From: Acidimicrobiia bacterium | GTDB lineage: Bacteria > Actinomycetota > Acidimicrobiia > Acidimicrobiales > AC-14 | Assembly (NCBI GenBank): GCA_023264995.1 | Contig: JAHFUR010000008.1 | Location: 62,001-126,000, forward strand | Reading direction: 5' to 3' | Length of the DNA stretch: 64,000 bases | Shown: positions 15,518-24,510 of the stretch, in pieces | Layout: every line of letters starts with the position of its first letter | How positions within the stretch are numbered: position 1 is the stretch's first letter | Notes under the pieces: model-generated | Told to the model about the DNA's origin: nothing | Databases searched by the model: none | The model's input: only the letters and a program-made list of their open reading frames with translations | Program-made: the position numbers and the translations under genes

Positions 15518-17145
15518 TCGTCCCCGACCTCCTCCGGGCCCGTGCGGCAGAGACGCCCACGACGGTGGCCCTCCGGGCCGGCGACGAGGAGGCGCTCACC
15601 TACGGCGCGTGGGACGCCCGGTCCAACGCTGCGGCGCGCGGCCTGGTGGCCGCCGGCGTCCGGCCCGGTGACCGGGTGGCGCTCGCCTTCGGGAACGAGC
15701 AGTGGGCCGACTACGCCGTCTGCTACCTCGCCGTCCACAAGGCCGGGGCCGCGGCCGTCCCCCTCGGCTCGCGCTTCGCCGGCGCCGAGCTCGAACGGGT
15801 GGTGGCCCACGCCGGCGCTGGTCTCGTGGTCACCGACGCCGGCGAGCTCGAAGCCGGCCAGCCCACCGACGCGCTCCAGGCCGAGGTTGGCGCCGACGAC
15901 CTGGCGGAGATCCTCTACACCTCGGGGACCACCGGCCTGCCCAAGGGCGTGGCCTGCTCCCACCGGAGCATCATGGCCCACGACCTCCCGGCCGACGCGG
16001 CGACGGTCGCCGGCCCGGTGTCGTTCCTCCACGCCTTCCCGATCGGCACCCAGGCCGGCCAGGAGACGCTGCGGGTGCCCCTTCGCATGGGCGGGCGGGT
16101 GGCCGTCACCCTGGCGTCGTTCGACCCTGACCGGGTGGGCGCGCTCGTCGCCCGCCACCGCATCACCCGTCTGCAACTGGTGCCGGCCATGGCCCACCTT
16201 CTGGTCGCCTCCGGCGCATGGCGCGACCACGATGTCTCGTCGGTCCGGCGGGTCATCCTGTCGTCGGCGCCGGCCGCCCCCGCCCTCTTCGCCCGCCTGG
16301 CCGCGGCCTTCCCCCTGGCGACGATATGGAACGCCTACGCCCTCACCGAGGCCGGTGCGGCCCGCACGATGATGCAGTGGGACCCGGCCCGGCCGACGGC
16401 GGTGGGCCGGCCCGTGGGCCAGACCGAGGTGCGCATCGTCGAGGGCGAGATCTGGCTGCGCCGGCGGGGCACGCCTCCCCGCTGGTACTACGACGACCCG
16501 GAGGCGACGGCCCGCACCTTCGCCGGCGCGTGGGTGCGCACCGGCGACCTGGGCCACATCGACGGCGACGGCTACCTCCACCTCACCGACCGGTCGAAGG
16601 ACCTGATCATCACCGGCGGGTCCAACGTCTCGCCGGTCGAGGTCGAGAACGCCCTGTTCGAGCACCCGGCGGTGGTCGACGCTGCCGTCGTCGGCGTCCC
16701 CCACCCCGTGCTGGGCGAGGACGTTGCCGCCGCGGTGGTCGTCCGGTCACCGACCGCCGCCCGCGAGCTGCAAGACCTCGTCCGGGCCGCGCTGGCCGAG
16801 CACAAGGTGCCCCACCGGGTGCTCCTCGTCGACGGGCTCCCCCGCAACCCGTCGGGCAAGGTGGTCAAGGCCGAGGTGCGGGCCATGTTCGCCGCCGCGG
16901 ATGCGGGCCCCGGCTTCGCTCCCCCCCGGGACCGGGCCGAGGCCGCCGTCGTCTCGGTCTGGGAGGCCGTGCTCGACCGGCCGGGCATCGGTGTCCACGA
17001 CGACTTCTTCGCCCTCGGCGGCCACTCCCTGGCCGCGGCCCAGATCGCCGCCCGCCTGCGCGACGCGCTCGGGGTCGAGGTGGCCGTCGCCGCCGTTTTC
17101 GAGTCGCCTACGCCCGCCGAGCTGGCCCGGGCGCTGCGGCGGTGA
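15514..17145 (+). CDS. NRPS adenylation-thiolation didomain protein
   Basis: 543 residues from ATG 15514. Adenylation domain about 1-455: YTSGTTGLPKG at 135-145, VRTGDLG at 341-347, catalytic K449 in PSGKV. Thiolation domain about 470-543 with FALGGHSL, Ser505 being the pantetheine site. It activates an amino or aryl/acyl acid and holds it as a thioester. The three NRPS proteins on the opposite strand end in or contain C domains, so this stand-alone A-T could be the acceptor for the terminal C domain. Its 3' end overlaps the convergent A-T-C gene by 38 bp. The decayed A domain of 24507-27275 resembles this one closely. Confidence 0.88.
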   Translation: MIVPDLLRARAAETPTTVALRAGDEEALTYGAWDARSNAAARGLVAAGVRPGDRVALAFGNEQWADYAVCYLAVHKAGAAAVPLGSRFAGAELERVVAHAGAGLVVTDAGELEAGQPTDALQAEVGADDLAEILYTSGTTGLPKGVACSHRSIMAHDLPADAATVAGPVSFLHAFPIGTQAGQETLRVPLRMGGRVAVTLASFDPDRVGALVARHRITRLQLVPAMAHLLVASGAWRDHDVSSVRRVILSSAPAAPALFARLAAAFPLATIWNAYALTEAGAARTMMQWDPARPTAVGRPVGQTEVRIVEGEIWLRRRGTPPRWYYDDPEATARTFAGAWVRTGDLGHIDGDGYLHLTDRSKDLIITGGSNVSPVEVENALFEHPAVVDAAVVGVPHPVLGEDVAAAVVVRSPTAARELQDLVRAALAEHKVPHRVLLVDGLPRNPSGKVVKAEVRAMFAAADAGPGFAPPRDRAEAAVVSVWEAVLDRPGIGVHDDFFALGGHSLAAAQIAARLRDALGVEVAVAAVFESPTPAELARALRR

Positions 17146-20100
17146 CCGGCAGCTCGGAGAGCCGCAGCGACGGGTCGGCGCCGACCGCGTCGAGCAGCCG
17201 GCCGAGGTCGCCGGCGAGGCGCTCGATCGTGGCCGGCTCGTAGAAGTCGAGCTTGTAGCTGCACGCACCGGTGAGCTCGACGCCGTCGTCGAGCAGCGTG
17301 ATGCTCAGCGGGTGGAGCTGGCCCCGGAAGAACAGCTCCTGGTCCTGGCTGACATGGAAGTACTGGAACTCGGTGGGGAGGGCGGCGGCCAGGTCGACCC
17401 CGCTCGCGGGGAACCCCGGGAGCACGGCGTCCCGCACCCGCAGGAACGGGATGTCCTGGTGCTCGAACATCCCGAGCACCCGCTCCCGGGCCCGCTCGAC
17501 GATCGTGCGGAAGGGGGCGTCGCCCGACAGGTCGACCCGCAGGCGGCCGATCCCGGAGAACGTGCCGACGAGGTCCTCGACCTCGGTGCGGGTCCGCCCG
17601 CTGAGCGTCGTGCTCATCACGACGTCGTCGGTGCCGCCGGTATGGCCGAGCAGCGCGCCGGCCCCGGCGACGGCGACGGAGAACAGCGTGGCGCCGGTCG
17701 ACCGGGCGACCTCGTCGAGGCGGGCGCGGGTGCCGGCGGCCAGGGCCACCGGGACGGACGCCATGCGGCGGGCCGGGGCGGTCGGCACGTGGTCGAACGG
17801 CACGGCCGGGCCGAGCGGCATGCCGTCGAGGAACCGCCGCCACCAGTCGAGCTGGCGCTGCTGCACGGCCTCGGTCACCGTGGCCCGCTGCCAGACCGCG
17901 AAGTCGGCGAACTGGACGGCCAGCGGCGGCAGCGCCGGCTCCGGCGTCTCGTAGGCGGCGACCAGCTCGCTCATGAAGACTGCCGCGCCCGTGCCGTCGC
18001 AGATTAGGTGGTCGAGCGTCACTGCCAGGCAGCCGCCGCCGGCACCGCCGTACAGCCCGGCACGGGCCAGCGGGGGCTGCCCCGGGTCGAACGGTGCGGC
18101 GTCCTGGGCGGCCAGCCGGCGGTCGAGGTCGTCGCCGGGCTCGGTCCGCAGCCCGACGGCGGCGCCGGGCACGACGAACTGGACCGGCCGGCCGGTGCCG
18201 GCGTCGAGCGCGAACCCGGTGCGCAGGATCTCGTGACGGCCCACGACCAGGTCCAGGGCACGGCGGAGCGCGGCCAGGTCGACTGGCGCCTCGAAGCGGT
18301 GCAGGGCGGTGATGTTGTAGAGCCCGGGGGGGACGGCCGCCGCCTCCAGGTCCCACATCTGCTCCTGGGCCAGCGAGAGGGGGAACCGGTCGCCGGCCCG
18401 GCGGGGCACGGCGACGAGCGGCGGCGGTGCCCCGCCGGGGGCCTCGGCCTCGATGGCCGCCGCCAGGCCGCCGAGGCTCGGCGATTCGAAGATGGTGCGC
18501 AGGGGCGTTTCGGTGCCGAACTCGTCGCGCACCTGGGCGACGACCTGGGTGGCCAGCAGGGAGTGGCCGCCCAGGGCGAAGAAATCGTCGTCGGGACCGA
18601 GCCCGGCGGCGTCGAGGTGCAGGACGCGCCCCCAGATCGCCGCCACCCGGTCCTCGGCCGGCGAGCGGGCACCAGCCGGTGGCACCGGGGCCACGGCGGG
18701 CGCCGGCAGGGCGGCCCGGTCGACCTTGCCGTGCGGCGTCAGCGGCAGCCGGTCGACGTCGACGAAGGTCGCCGGCACCATGTGGGCCGGGAGGCGGCCG
18801 GCGAGGAACCGGCGCAGGTCGGCCTCGGCCGGCGCGACCGCCCCGGCCCCGACCACGTAGGCGACCAGACGCGTGCCTCCGGGAGGGACGTCGCGGGCCA
18901 CCACGGCTGCCTGGCCGACAGCGGGGTGGGCGACGAGGGCCGCTTCCACCTCGCCGCACTCGACCCGGAACCCCTGGACCTTGACTTGGGCGTCGGCCCG
19001 GCCGACGAACTCGAGGTCGCCGCCGGCCCGCCGGCGCACCAGGTCGCCCGTGCGGTACATGCGGGCCGCGCCGGGGGTGCCGGGCGGCCACTCGACGAAC
19101 CGGGCGGCGGTGAGCTCAGGGTCGTCCAGGTAGCCCCGGGCCAGGCCGGCGCCCCCGATGAGCAACTCGCCGGTGACGCCGGCCCCGAGCTCGTGGAGGT
19201 CGTCGTCGACCACCGCCACCGTCGTCGCCGGCAGGGGCCGGCCGATCGGCGGGTCGGCCCCCTCGGCCCCACCCGCACCCGGCGGCCGCTCGTAGTACGT
19301 CGACATGCAGGTGGTCTCGGTCGGCCCGTAGGCGTTGACCCACCGCGACCGGGCCCCGCCGGCGCGGTCCCAGGCCCGGCAGGCGGCACCGAGCGCCCGC
19401 TCGCCGCCCACCACGGTGAGGCGGATGCCGGCCGGGACGGTCCAGCCCGCCCGGTCGAGCTCGTGGGCCCAGGCGTGCCAGTAGCCGGTGGGCAGGTTCA
19501 CCACGGTCACCCCCTGCTCGTCGACCCACTCCAGCCAGCCCCGCCCGAGCAGGGGCCGGTCCTCGGGCCGGAACACCACCGTGGCTCCTGCCGCCCAGGT
19601 CGGGAACATCTCCTCGATGCTGGCGTCGAAGCCGAGCGAGCAGAACTGCAGCACCCGGTCGCCCGGCCCGAGGCCGTAGAGGTCGACGGTGGCCCGGTGG
19701 TGGCTGACCAGCCCCCGGTGGGTCAGCATGACGCCCTTGGGCTGCCCGGTCGACCCCGACGTGTAGATCACGTAGCCAAGGTTCTCCGGCCCCGTGGACC
19801 GGCGCACCGGCGCCGGCGCCGGCGGCGGTCCCTCGCCGTCGACGCGGACCACCGGCGGCGCGCCCGGCGGGAGCCGGGTGGCCAGGCCGGCACCGGACAC
19901 GACTGCGACCGCCCCCGCGTCGCGCAGCATGAACGCCATCCGGTCGGCGGGGTACCCCGGGTCGAGCGGGAGGCAGGCGGCGCCGGCCTTCTGCACGGCC
20001 CACAGGGCGACCGCCAAGTCGGGCGACCGGTCGAGGCACACGGCCACCCGGGCGTCAGGGCCGGCGCCGGCCGCCTGCAGCCGGTGGGCCAGCCGGTCGG

Positions 20101-20230
20101 CTGCCGCCCCGACCTCGGCGTAGGTCAGGGACGCGGCCCCGCCGACGACGGCGACGGCCGCCGGCCACCGGGCGACGGCTGCGTCGAGCAGGTCGCCGAC
20201 GGTGGCGGCCTCCCGGTCCACCACGTTCAC
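17108..20230 (-). CDS. NRPS protein, domains A-T-C
   Basis: 1040 residues from GTG 20230. A domain 1-510: YVIYTSGSTGQPKG (153-166), FDASIEE (201-207), YGPTETT (301-307), MYRTGDLVR (391-399), GRADAQVKVQGFRVE (410-424), catalytic Lys in HGKVDR (500-505). T domain 525-595 with Ser557 in LGGHS. C domain 615-1025; the HHxxxDG motif reads DHLICDG (740-746), so the first His is Asp but the catalytic second His is kept. The protein ends in the C domain with no thioesterase or reductase. It follows the A-MT-T-C protein with a GTGA overlap and is the last gene of the NRPS operon. Its condensation partner must be in trans. Confidence 0.9.
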   Translation of the reverse strand: MNVVDREAATVGDLLDAAVARWPAAVAVVGGAASLTYAEVGAAADRLAHRLQAAGAGPDARVAVCLDRSPDLAVALWAVQKAGAACLPLDPGYPADRMAFMLRDAGAVAVVSGAGLATRLPPGAPPVVRVDGEGPPPAPAPVRRSTGPENLGYVIYTSGSTGQPKGVMLTHRGLVSHHRATVDLYGLGPGDRVLQFCSLGFDASIEEMFPTWAAGATVVFRPEDRPLLGRGWLEWVDEQGVTVVNLPTGYWHAWAHELDRAGWTVPAGIRLTVVGGERALGAACRAWDRAGGARSRWVNAYGPTETTCMSTYYERPPGAGGAEGADPPIGRPLPATTVAVVDDDLHELGAGVTGELLIGGAGLARGYLDDPELTAARFVEWPPGTPGAARMYRTGDLVRRRAGGDLEFVGRADAQVKVQGFRVECGEVEAALVAHPAVGQAAVVARDVPPGGTRLVAYVVGAGAVAPAEADLRRFLAGRLPAHMVPATFVDVDRLPLTPHGKVDRAALPAPAVAPVPPAGARSPAEDRVAAIWGRVLHLDAAGLGPDDDFFALGGHSLLATQVVAQVRDEFGTETPLRTIFESPSLGGLAAAIEAEAPGGAPPPLVAVPRRAGDRFPLSLAQEQMWDLEAAAVPPGLYNITALHRFEAPVDLAALRRALDLVVGRHEILRTGFALDAGTGRPVQFVVPGAAVGLRTEPGDDLDRRLAAQDAAPFDPGQPPLARAGLYGGAGGGCLAVTLDHLICDGTGAAVFMSELVAAYETPEPALPPLAVQFADFAVWQRATVTEAVQQRQLDWWRRFLDGMPLGPAVPFDHVPTAPARRMASVPVALAAGTRARLDEVARSTGATLFSVAVAGAGALLGHTGGTDDVVMSTTLSGRTRTEVEDLVGTFSGIGRLRVDLSGDAPFRTIVERARERVLGMFEHQDIPFLRVRDAVLPGFPASGVDLAAALPTEFQYFHVSQDQELFFRGQLHPLSITLLDDGVELTGACSYKLDFYEPATIERLAGDLGRLLDAVGADPSLRLSELPVTAAAPGPARRA

Positions 20231-23200
20231 AGCACGACCACCCCCGGGTTGGCGGCGACGTCGGCCAGGAGCCGCCGGTACCCCTCGACCAGGGCCGCCA
20301 TCGACGCCGGCGCGTACAGGTCGGTGGCATAGACCAGGGTGGCGTCGAGCGCCCCGCTCGCCTGCTCCTCGACCAGCAGCTCGAGATCGAGGCCGACCGC
20401 GGTGCCCCGGCCCTCCCCCGCCCCGTAGTCGGCGCCGCTGTAGCCGCCGACGTCGGCGCAGGCCACCACGCCGCCCAGGTCGGCCGGCGCCGGCGCATGC
20501 TCGCGAAGTTCGAACGCGACCTGCACCACCGGATGGTGGCGCAGGTCGCGGCGGGGATTGAGCCGGCGCACCACCTCGTCGAACGGCGCCTCTTGGTGGT
20601 CGAAGGCCTCGACGACGGTGGCCCGCACCCGGCGCACCACCTCGTCGAAGGTCGGGCGGCCCGACAGGTCGGTCCGCAGAGCCAACGTGTTGGCGAACAG
20701 CCCGACCATGCCCTCCAGCTCGGCGCGGTCGCGGCCCGACGCCGTGACGGCCACCACGATGTCGGTGCGACCCGTGGCCCGGGCCAGCAGGACGTCGAAC
20801 GCGGCCAGCAGCGTCATCTGCAACGTGGCGCCGGCCACGGCTGCGACGGCCCGTAGGGCGCCGGCAACGGCCGGCGGCACCTTCACCCGGGCCATCGCCC
20901 CCCGGTGGGACGGGAACGCCGGCCGGGCATGGTCGGGCGGCACCTCCATGAGGGCCGGCGCCCCGGCCAACCGGGCTGCCCACCAGGTGAGGTGGCCGTC
21001 GAGGACGGCACCGCCCATCGACGCCCGCTGCCAAAGGGCATAGTCGGCGTACTGGACCGGGAGCGGCGCCAACGGCGACGCCTCCCCCCGGTGGAAGGCG
21101 CCGTACAGGGCCGACAGCTCACCGAGGAGCACCGCGGCCGACCACCCGTCGGAGACGATGTGGTGGACGGTGAGCAACAGCACGTGCTCCTCCTCGCCCA
21201 ACTGCAGCACGCGGGCCCGGAGCAGGGGGCCGCGGGCCAGGTCGAACGGCGCCGCCGCCTCGGCGGCCGCCCGCCGGCGGGCCTCGGTCGCTCCCCCGGC
21301 CCGCAGGTCGTCGACGGGTACCACCACCGGCGCCGGCGGCCCGATGCGCTGGTACGGCCGCCCGGCCTGGTCCGGGAAGGTCGTCCGCAGGGCCTCGTGG
21401 CGGGACACGACCTCCGTGACGGCCCGTTCGAGGCACCCCACGTCGAGCGGTCCCCGGAGCGCGTACGCCGATGGCATGGCGAAGCCCGTCCCCGGCGAGA
21501 GCTGGTCGAGGAACCACAGCGCTTCCTGGGCGAACGACAGCGGCGGGGCCAGCCGGTCGGCCGGGGCGGCGGGGACCAGCGGCGGGGCCGGCTCCCGGGC
21601 CGGCTGGTCGCGCGCCGCATCGACCAGCCGGGCCAGCCCGCCGACCGTCGGGGCATCGAACAGGGCCCGCAGCGCCACGTCGACCGAGAAGGCGTCGCGC
21701 ACCCGGGAGATGGCGCGTACGGCCAGGAGGGAATGGCCGCCCAGCTCGAAGAAGTCGTCGTCGGCCCCGACGCCGTCCACGCCCAGCACGTCCGCCCAGA
21801 TGGCGGCGACCACCTGCTCGGTCCGCGTGCCCGCCGGCGTGGCCGTCGACCGGGCCGGCGCCGGCGCCGGCAGGGCGTGGCGGTCGACCTTGCCGTTGGC
21901 GGTCCGGGGCAGCTCGTCGAGGACCACGAACACAGAGGGGACCATGTACTCGGGGAGCGACGCCCGGAGCCGGGCGCGAAGCGCGGGGCCCAGGCGGCGG
22001 GCCGCCTGCCGTCGGCGGCGGGGCGCCAGCGGGTCAGTGCTGAGGGGCCGCTCCGGCGCCCCGCCCGCCGGCGGGAAGGCGACGATGCGGCGGGCGCTCG
22101 GCCCGGGGCCGAAGAAGGCGACGTCGAACTCGCCACGGTCGCCGGCGCCGGCCCAGCTGCACTCGACCTGGCGCCCGAGCTCCTCGCCCAGGGCCCACAG
22201 GTCGGCGGGGTCCACGCCGGCCTCGACCTGGGCGCCGGTGCCGTCCAGCCCGTCCAGCACGGCGAGCGGGCCGGCGAGCCGGGCGTTCGGGACCGATGTG
22301 AACCCGACCGCGTCGACGGTGCCATCGGCCAGAAGGCGGCGAAGAGAGCCGAGGCTCATCCCCTGCGCCTGCCAGTCGGCCCACTCGGGCACGCCGCGCA
22401 CGCCGGCGGCGGCCCCGACGTGGAGAAGCACGTCGTAGCGGAAGCAGGTGAGCTCGTTGTGGCGCCGGCCCGGCCGTAGCAGGACCTCGACGGCGCCGGC
22501 GCCCGGCAGCGTGGCGAAGAACGCCGGGTCGAGCACCAGCTCCTGCTCCCCGGCGACGCGGCGGTCGACCTCGGCCCCCAGGGCCGAGGCGGGAACGCCG
22601 GCGGCGGCGGCGACCGACGCGTGGAAGGCCCGCAGCAGGGGCAGGCTGCGCACGTCGCCGACGAACACCGTCCCGCCGGGCCGCACGTGGGCCACCGCTT
22701 GGCCCAAGACCTGGCGGAGGTGGGCGGCGCTCGGGAAGGCCTGGACGACCGAGTTGACCACGACGACGTCGAACGGCTCGACGGGGACGCCGGCGAAGTC
22801 GGCCGCCTCGCGGTGGAGGAGCTGCACGTGGTCGAGCCCGGCGGCGCGCACCCGGCCCTCCAGGGTGGCGAGTGTGGCCGCGGACAGGTCGGTGCCGACG
22901 TAGACCTGGCACCGGGGCGCGAGGCGCCACAGGAGCAGGCCCGTACCGCACCCGATCTCCAGGATCCGCGCCGGCCCCAGGGCCAGGATGCGGGCCACGG
23001 TGGCGGCCACCGCCTCACCCATCTCCGCCGCGTCCAGCGGCTGGCCCGTGTAGCTGCTGACCCACCCGGCGGTGTCGAAGGCGGGGTCAGCCGGGCCGGC
23101 GGCGCCGCCCTGGGCCTCGTCGTACACCTGCTGCCACTCGGCCACCTGGGCCCCGGCGAGGACCGACGGATCCTCAGCCGCGGACGCAGGGACGATGTAG

Positions 23201-24510
23201 GCGACGAGCCGGAGGTCGCCTGGCGCGGCCTCCTGGGCGGTCACGACCGCGGCCCGCACCCCGGGATGGGCGTCGATGGCGGCCTCCACTTCGCCGCACT
23301 CCACCCGGAAGCCGCGGATCTTCACCTGGTGGTCGGCCCGCCCGAGGAGCTCCAACTCGCCGTCCTCCCGCCACCGGGCCACGTCACCGGTCCGGTAGAG
23401 CCGAGCGCCGGGGGTGGCGTCGAACGGGTCGGCGACGAAGCGTTCGGCCGTGAGGTCGGGGCGGTCGTGGTACCCGCGGGCCAGCCCGGCCCCGCCGATG
23501 TGCAGTTCGCCGGTGACCCCCACGGGCGCCGGCGCCCCCCGGCCGTCCAGGACGTGGACGGTGGTGTTGTCGATCGGGCGCCCGATCGTGATGGGCGCCC
23601 CGGCCCGGGTGATCTCCGCAGCCGTCGACCAGATGGCGGTCTCCGTCGGCCCGTACAGGTTCCACAGGTGCAGGCCGCGATCGAGCAGCTCGGCGGCGAG
23701 GGCGACGGGCAGCGCCTCACCCCCGCACAGCGCCTTCATCCCGGGGCGGCCGGGCCAGCCGCTCTCGACGAGCATGCGCCAGGTGGTGGGGGTGGCCTGC
23801 AGCACGGTGGCGCCCGCGCTGTCGAGGAGCCCGGCCAGCCGGACCGGGTCGGCCGCCACGTCGCGGGGCGCAATGACGACGTGCGCCCCGGTGACGAGCG
23901 GTAACCACAGCTCGAGAGCGGCGATGTCGAAGGTGAGGGTGGTGATGGCGACCAGCACGTCGCCGGCGCCCATCCCCGGGCGGCGGGCCATCGCGCCCAG
24001 GAGGTTGACCAGCGCCCGGTTGGGGATCTCGACGCCCTTGGGCCGGCCGGTGGAGCCCGACGTGTAGATCACGTAGGCCAGGTCGTCAGGCCCGGCCGGC
24101 CAGGCCGGGCCGGGCGCCGCTGCGACCTCCTCCGCGGCCCCGCCCACGAGGAGCACGTCGCCCGAGTGCGGCGGCAGTGCGCCGAGCAGGTCGTCCGACG
24201 TCACGATCACCTTGGCCCCGCTGTCGCCGATCATGTCGGCGGTGCGGCGCAGCGGGAACCCGGGGTCGAGGGGGAGGTAGGCCCCGCCGGCCCGGGCCAC
24301 GGCCAGCAGGGCGACGACCATTTCCACCGAACGGTCGAGGAAGACCCCGACCAGGACGTCCGGCCCCACGCCCAGGGCCGCCAGCCGGGAGGCCAGGGCG
24401 GCGGCCCGCGCCCCGAGCTGGGCGTGGGTGACCGTCGTCCCTCCACAGGTCACCGCCGGGCGGTCCGGGGCCCGCGCCGCCTGGGCCGCCACCAGGCCGG
24501 CGACGCTCAC
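20227..24510 (-). CDS. NRPS protein, interrupted A domain with methyltransferase: A(MT)-T-C
   Basis: 1427 residues from GTG 24510. A core 1-440: YVIYTSGSTGRPKG (146-159), YGPTETA (286-292), LYRTGDVARW (371-380), KIRGFRVECGE (397-407). A methyltransferase domain (about 455-800; SAM motif ILEIGCGTG at 516-524) is inserted before motif A10 (PRTANGKVDR, 868-877). T domain about 893-965 with Ser927 in LGGHS. C domain about 990-1427 with an intact HHIVSDG (1116-1122). Such A(MT) units methylate the aminoacyl residue (N, O or S) on the carrier. Flanked by GTGA overlaps with both neighbouring NRPS genes. No thioesterase. Confidence 0.92.
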   Translation of the reverse strand: MSVAGLVAAQAARAPDRPAVTCGGTTVTHAQLGARAAALASRLAALGVGPDVLVGVFLDRSVEMVVALLAVARAGGAYLPLDPGFPLRRTADMIGDSGAKVIVTSDDLLGALPPHSGDVLLVGGAAEEVAAAPGPAWPAGPDDLAYVIYTSGSTGRPKGVEIPNRALVNLLGAMARRPGMGAGDVLVAITTLTFDIAALELWLPLVTGAHVVIAPRDVAADPVRLAGLLDSAGATVLQATPTTWRMLVESGWPGRPGMKALCGGEALPVALAAELLDRGLHLWNLYGPTETAIWSTAAEITRAGAPITIGRPIDNTTVHVLDGRGAPAPVGVTGELHIGGAGLARGYHDRPDLTAERFVADPFDATPGARLYRTGDVARWREDGELELLGRADHQVKIRGFRVECGEVEAAIDAHPGVRAAVVTAQEAAPGDLRLVAYIVPASAAEDPSVLAGAQVAEWQQVYDEAQGGAAGPADPAFDTAGWVSSYTGQPLDAAEMGEAVAATVARILALGPARILEIGCGTGLLLWRLAPRCQVYVGTDLSAATLATLEGRVRAAGLDHVQLLHREAADFAGVPVEPFDVVVVNSVVQAFPSAAHLRQVLGQAVAHVRPGGTVFVGDVRSLPLLRAFHASVAAAAGVPASALGAEVDRRVAGEQELVLDPAFFATLPGAGAVEVLLRPGRRHNELTCFRYDVLLHVGAAAGVRGVPEWADWQAQGMSLGSLRRLLADGTVDAVGFTSVPNARLAGPLAVLDGLDGTGAQVEAGVDPADLWALGEELGRQVECSWAGAGDRGEFDVAFFGPGPSARRIVAFPPAGGAPERPLSTDPLAPRRRRQAARRLGPALRARLRASLPEYMVPSVFVVLDELPRTANGKVDRHALPAPAPARSTATPAGTRTEQVVAAIWADVLGVDGVGADDDFFELGGHSLLAVRAISRVRDAFSVDVALRALFDAPTVGGLARLVDAARDQPAREPAPPLVPAAPADRLAPPLSFAQEALWFLDQLSPGTGFAMPSAYALRGPLDVGCLERAVTEVVSRHEALRTTFPDQAGRPYQRIGPPAPVVVPVDDLRAGGATEARRRAAAEAAAPFDLARGPLLRARVLQLGEEEHVLLLTVHHIVSDGWSAAVLLGELSALYGAFHRGEASPLAPLPVQYADYALWQRASMGGAVLDGHLTWWAARLAGAPALMEVPPDHARPAFPSHRGAMARVKVPPAVAGALRAVAAVAGATLQMTLLAAFDVLLARATGRTDIVVAVTASGRDRAELEGMVGLFANTLALRTDLSGRPTFDEVVRRVRATVVEAFDHQEAPFDEVVRRLNPRRDLRHHPVVQVAFELREHAPAPADLGGVVACADVGGYSGADYGAGEGRGTAVGLDLELLVEEQASGALDATLVYATDLYAPASMAALVEGYRRLLADVAANPGVVVL

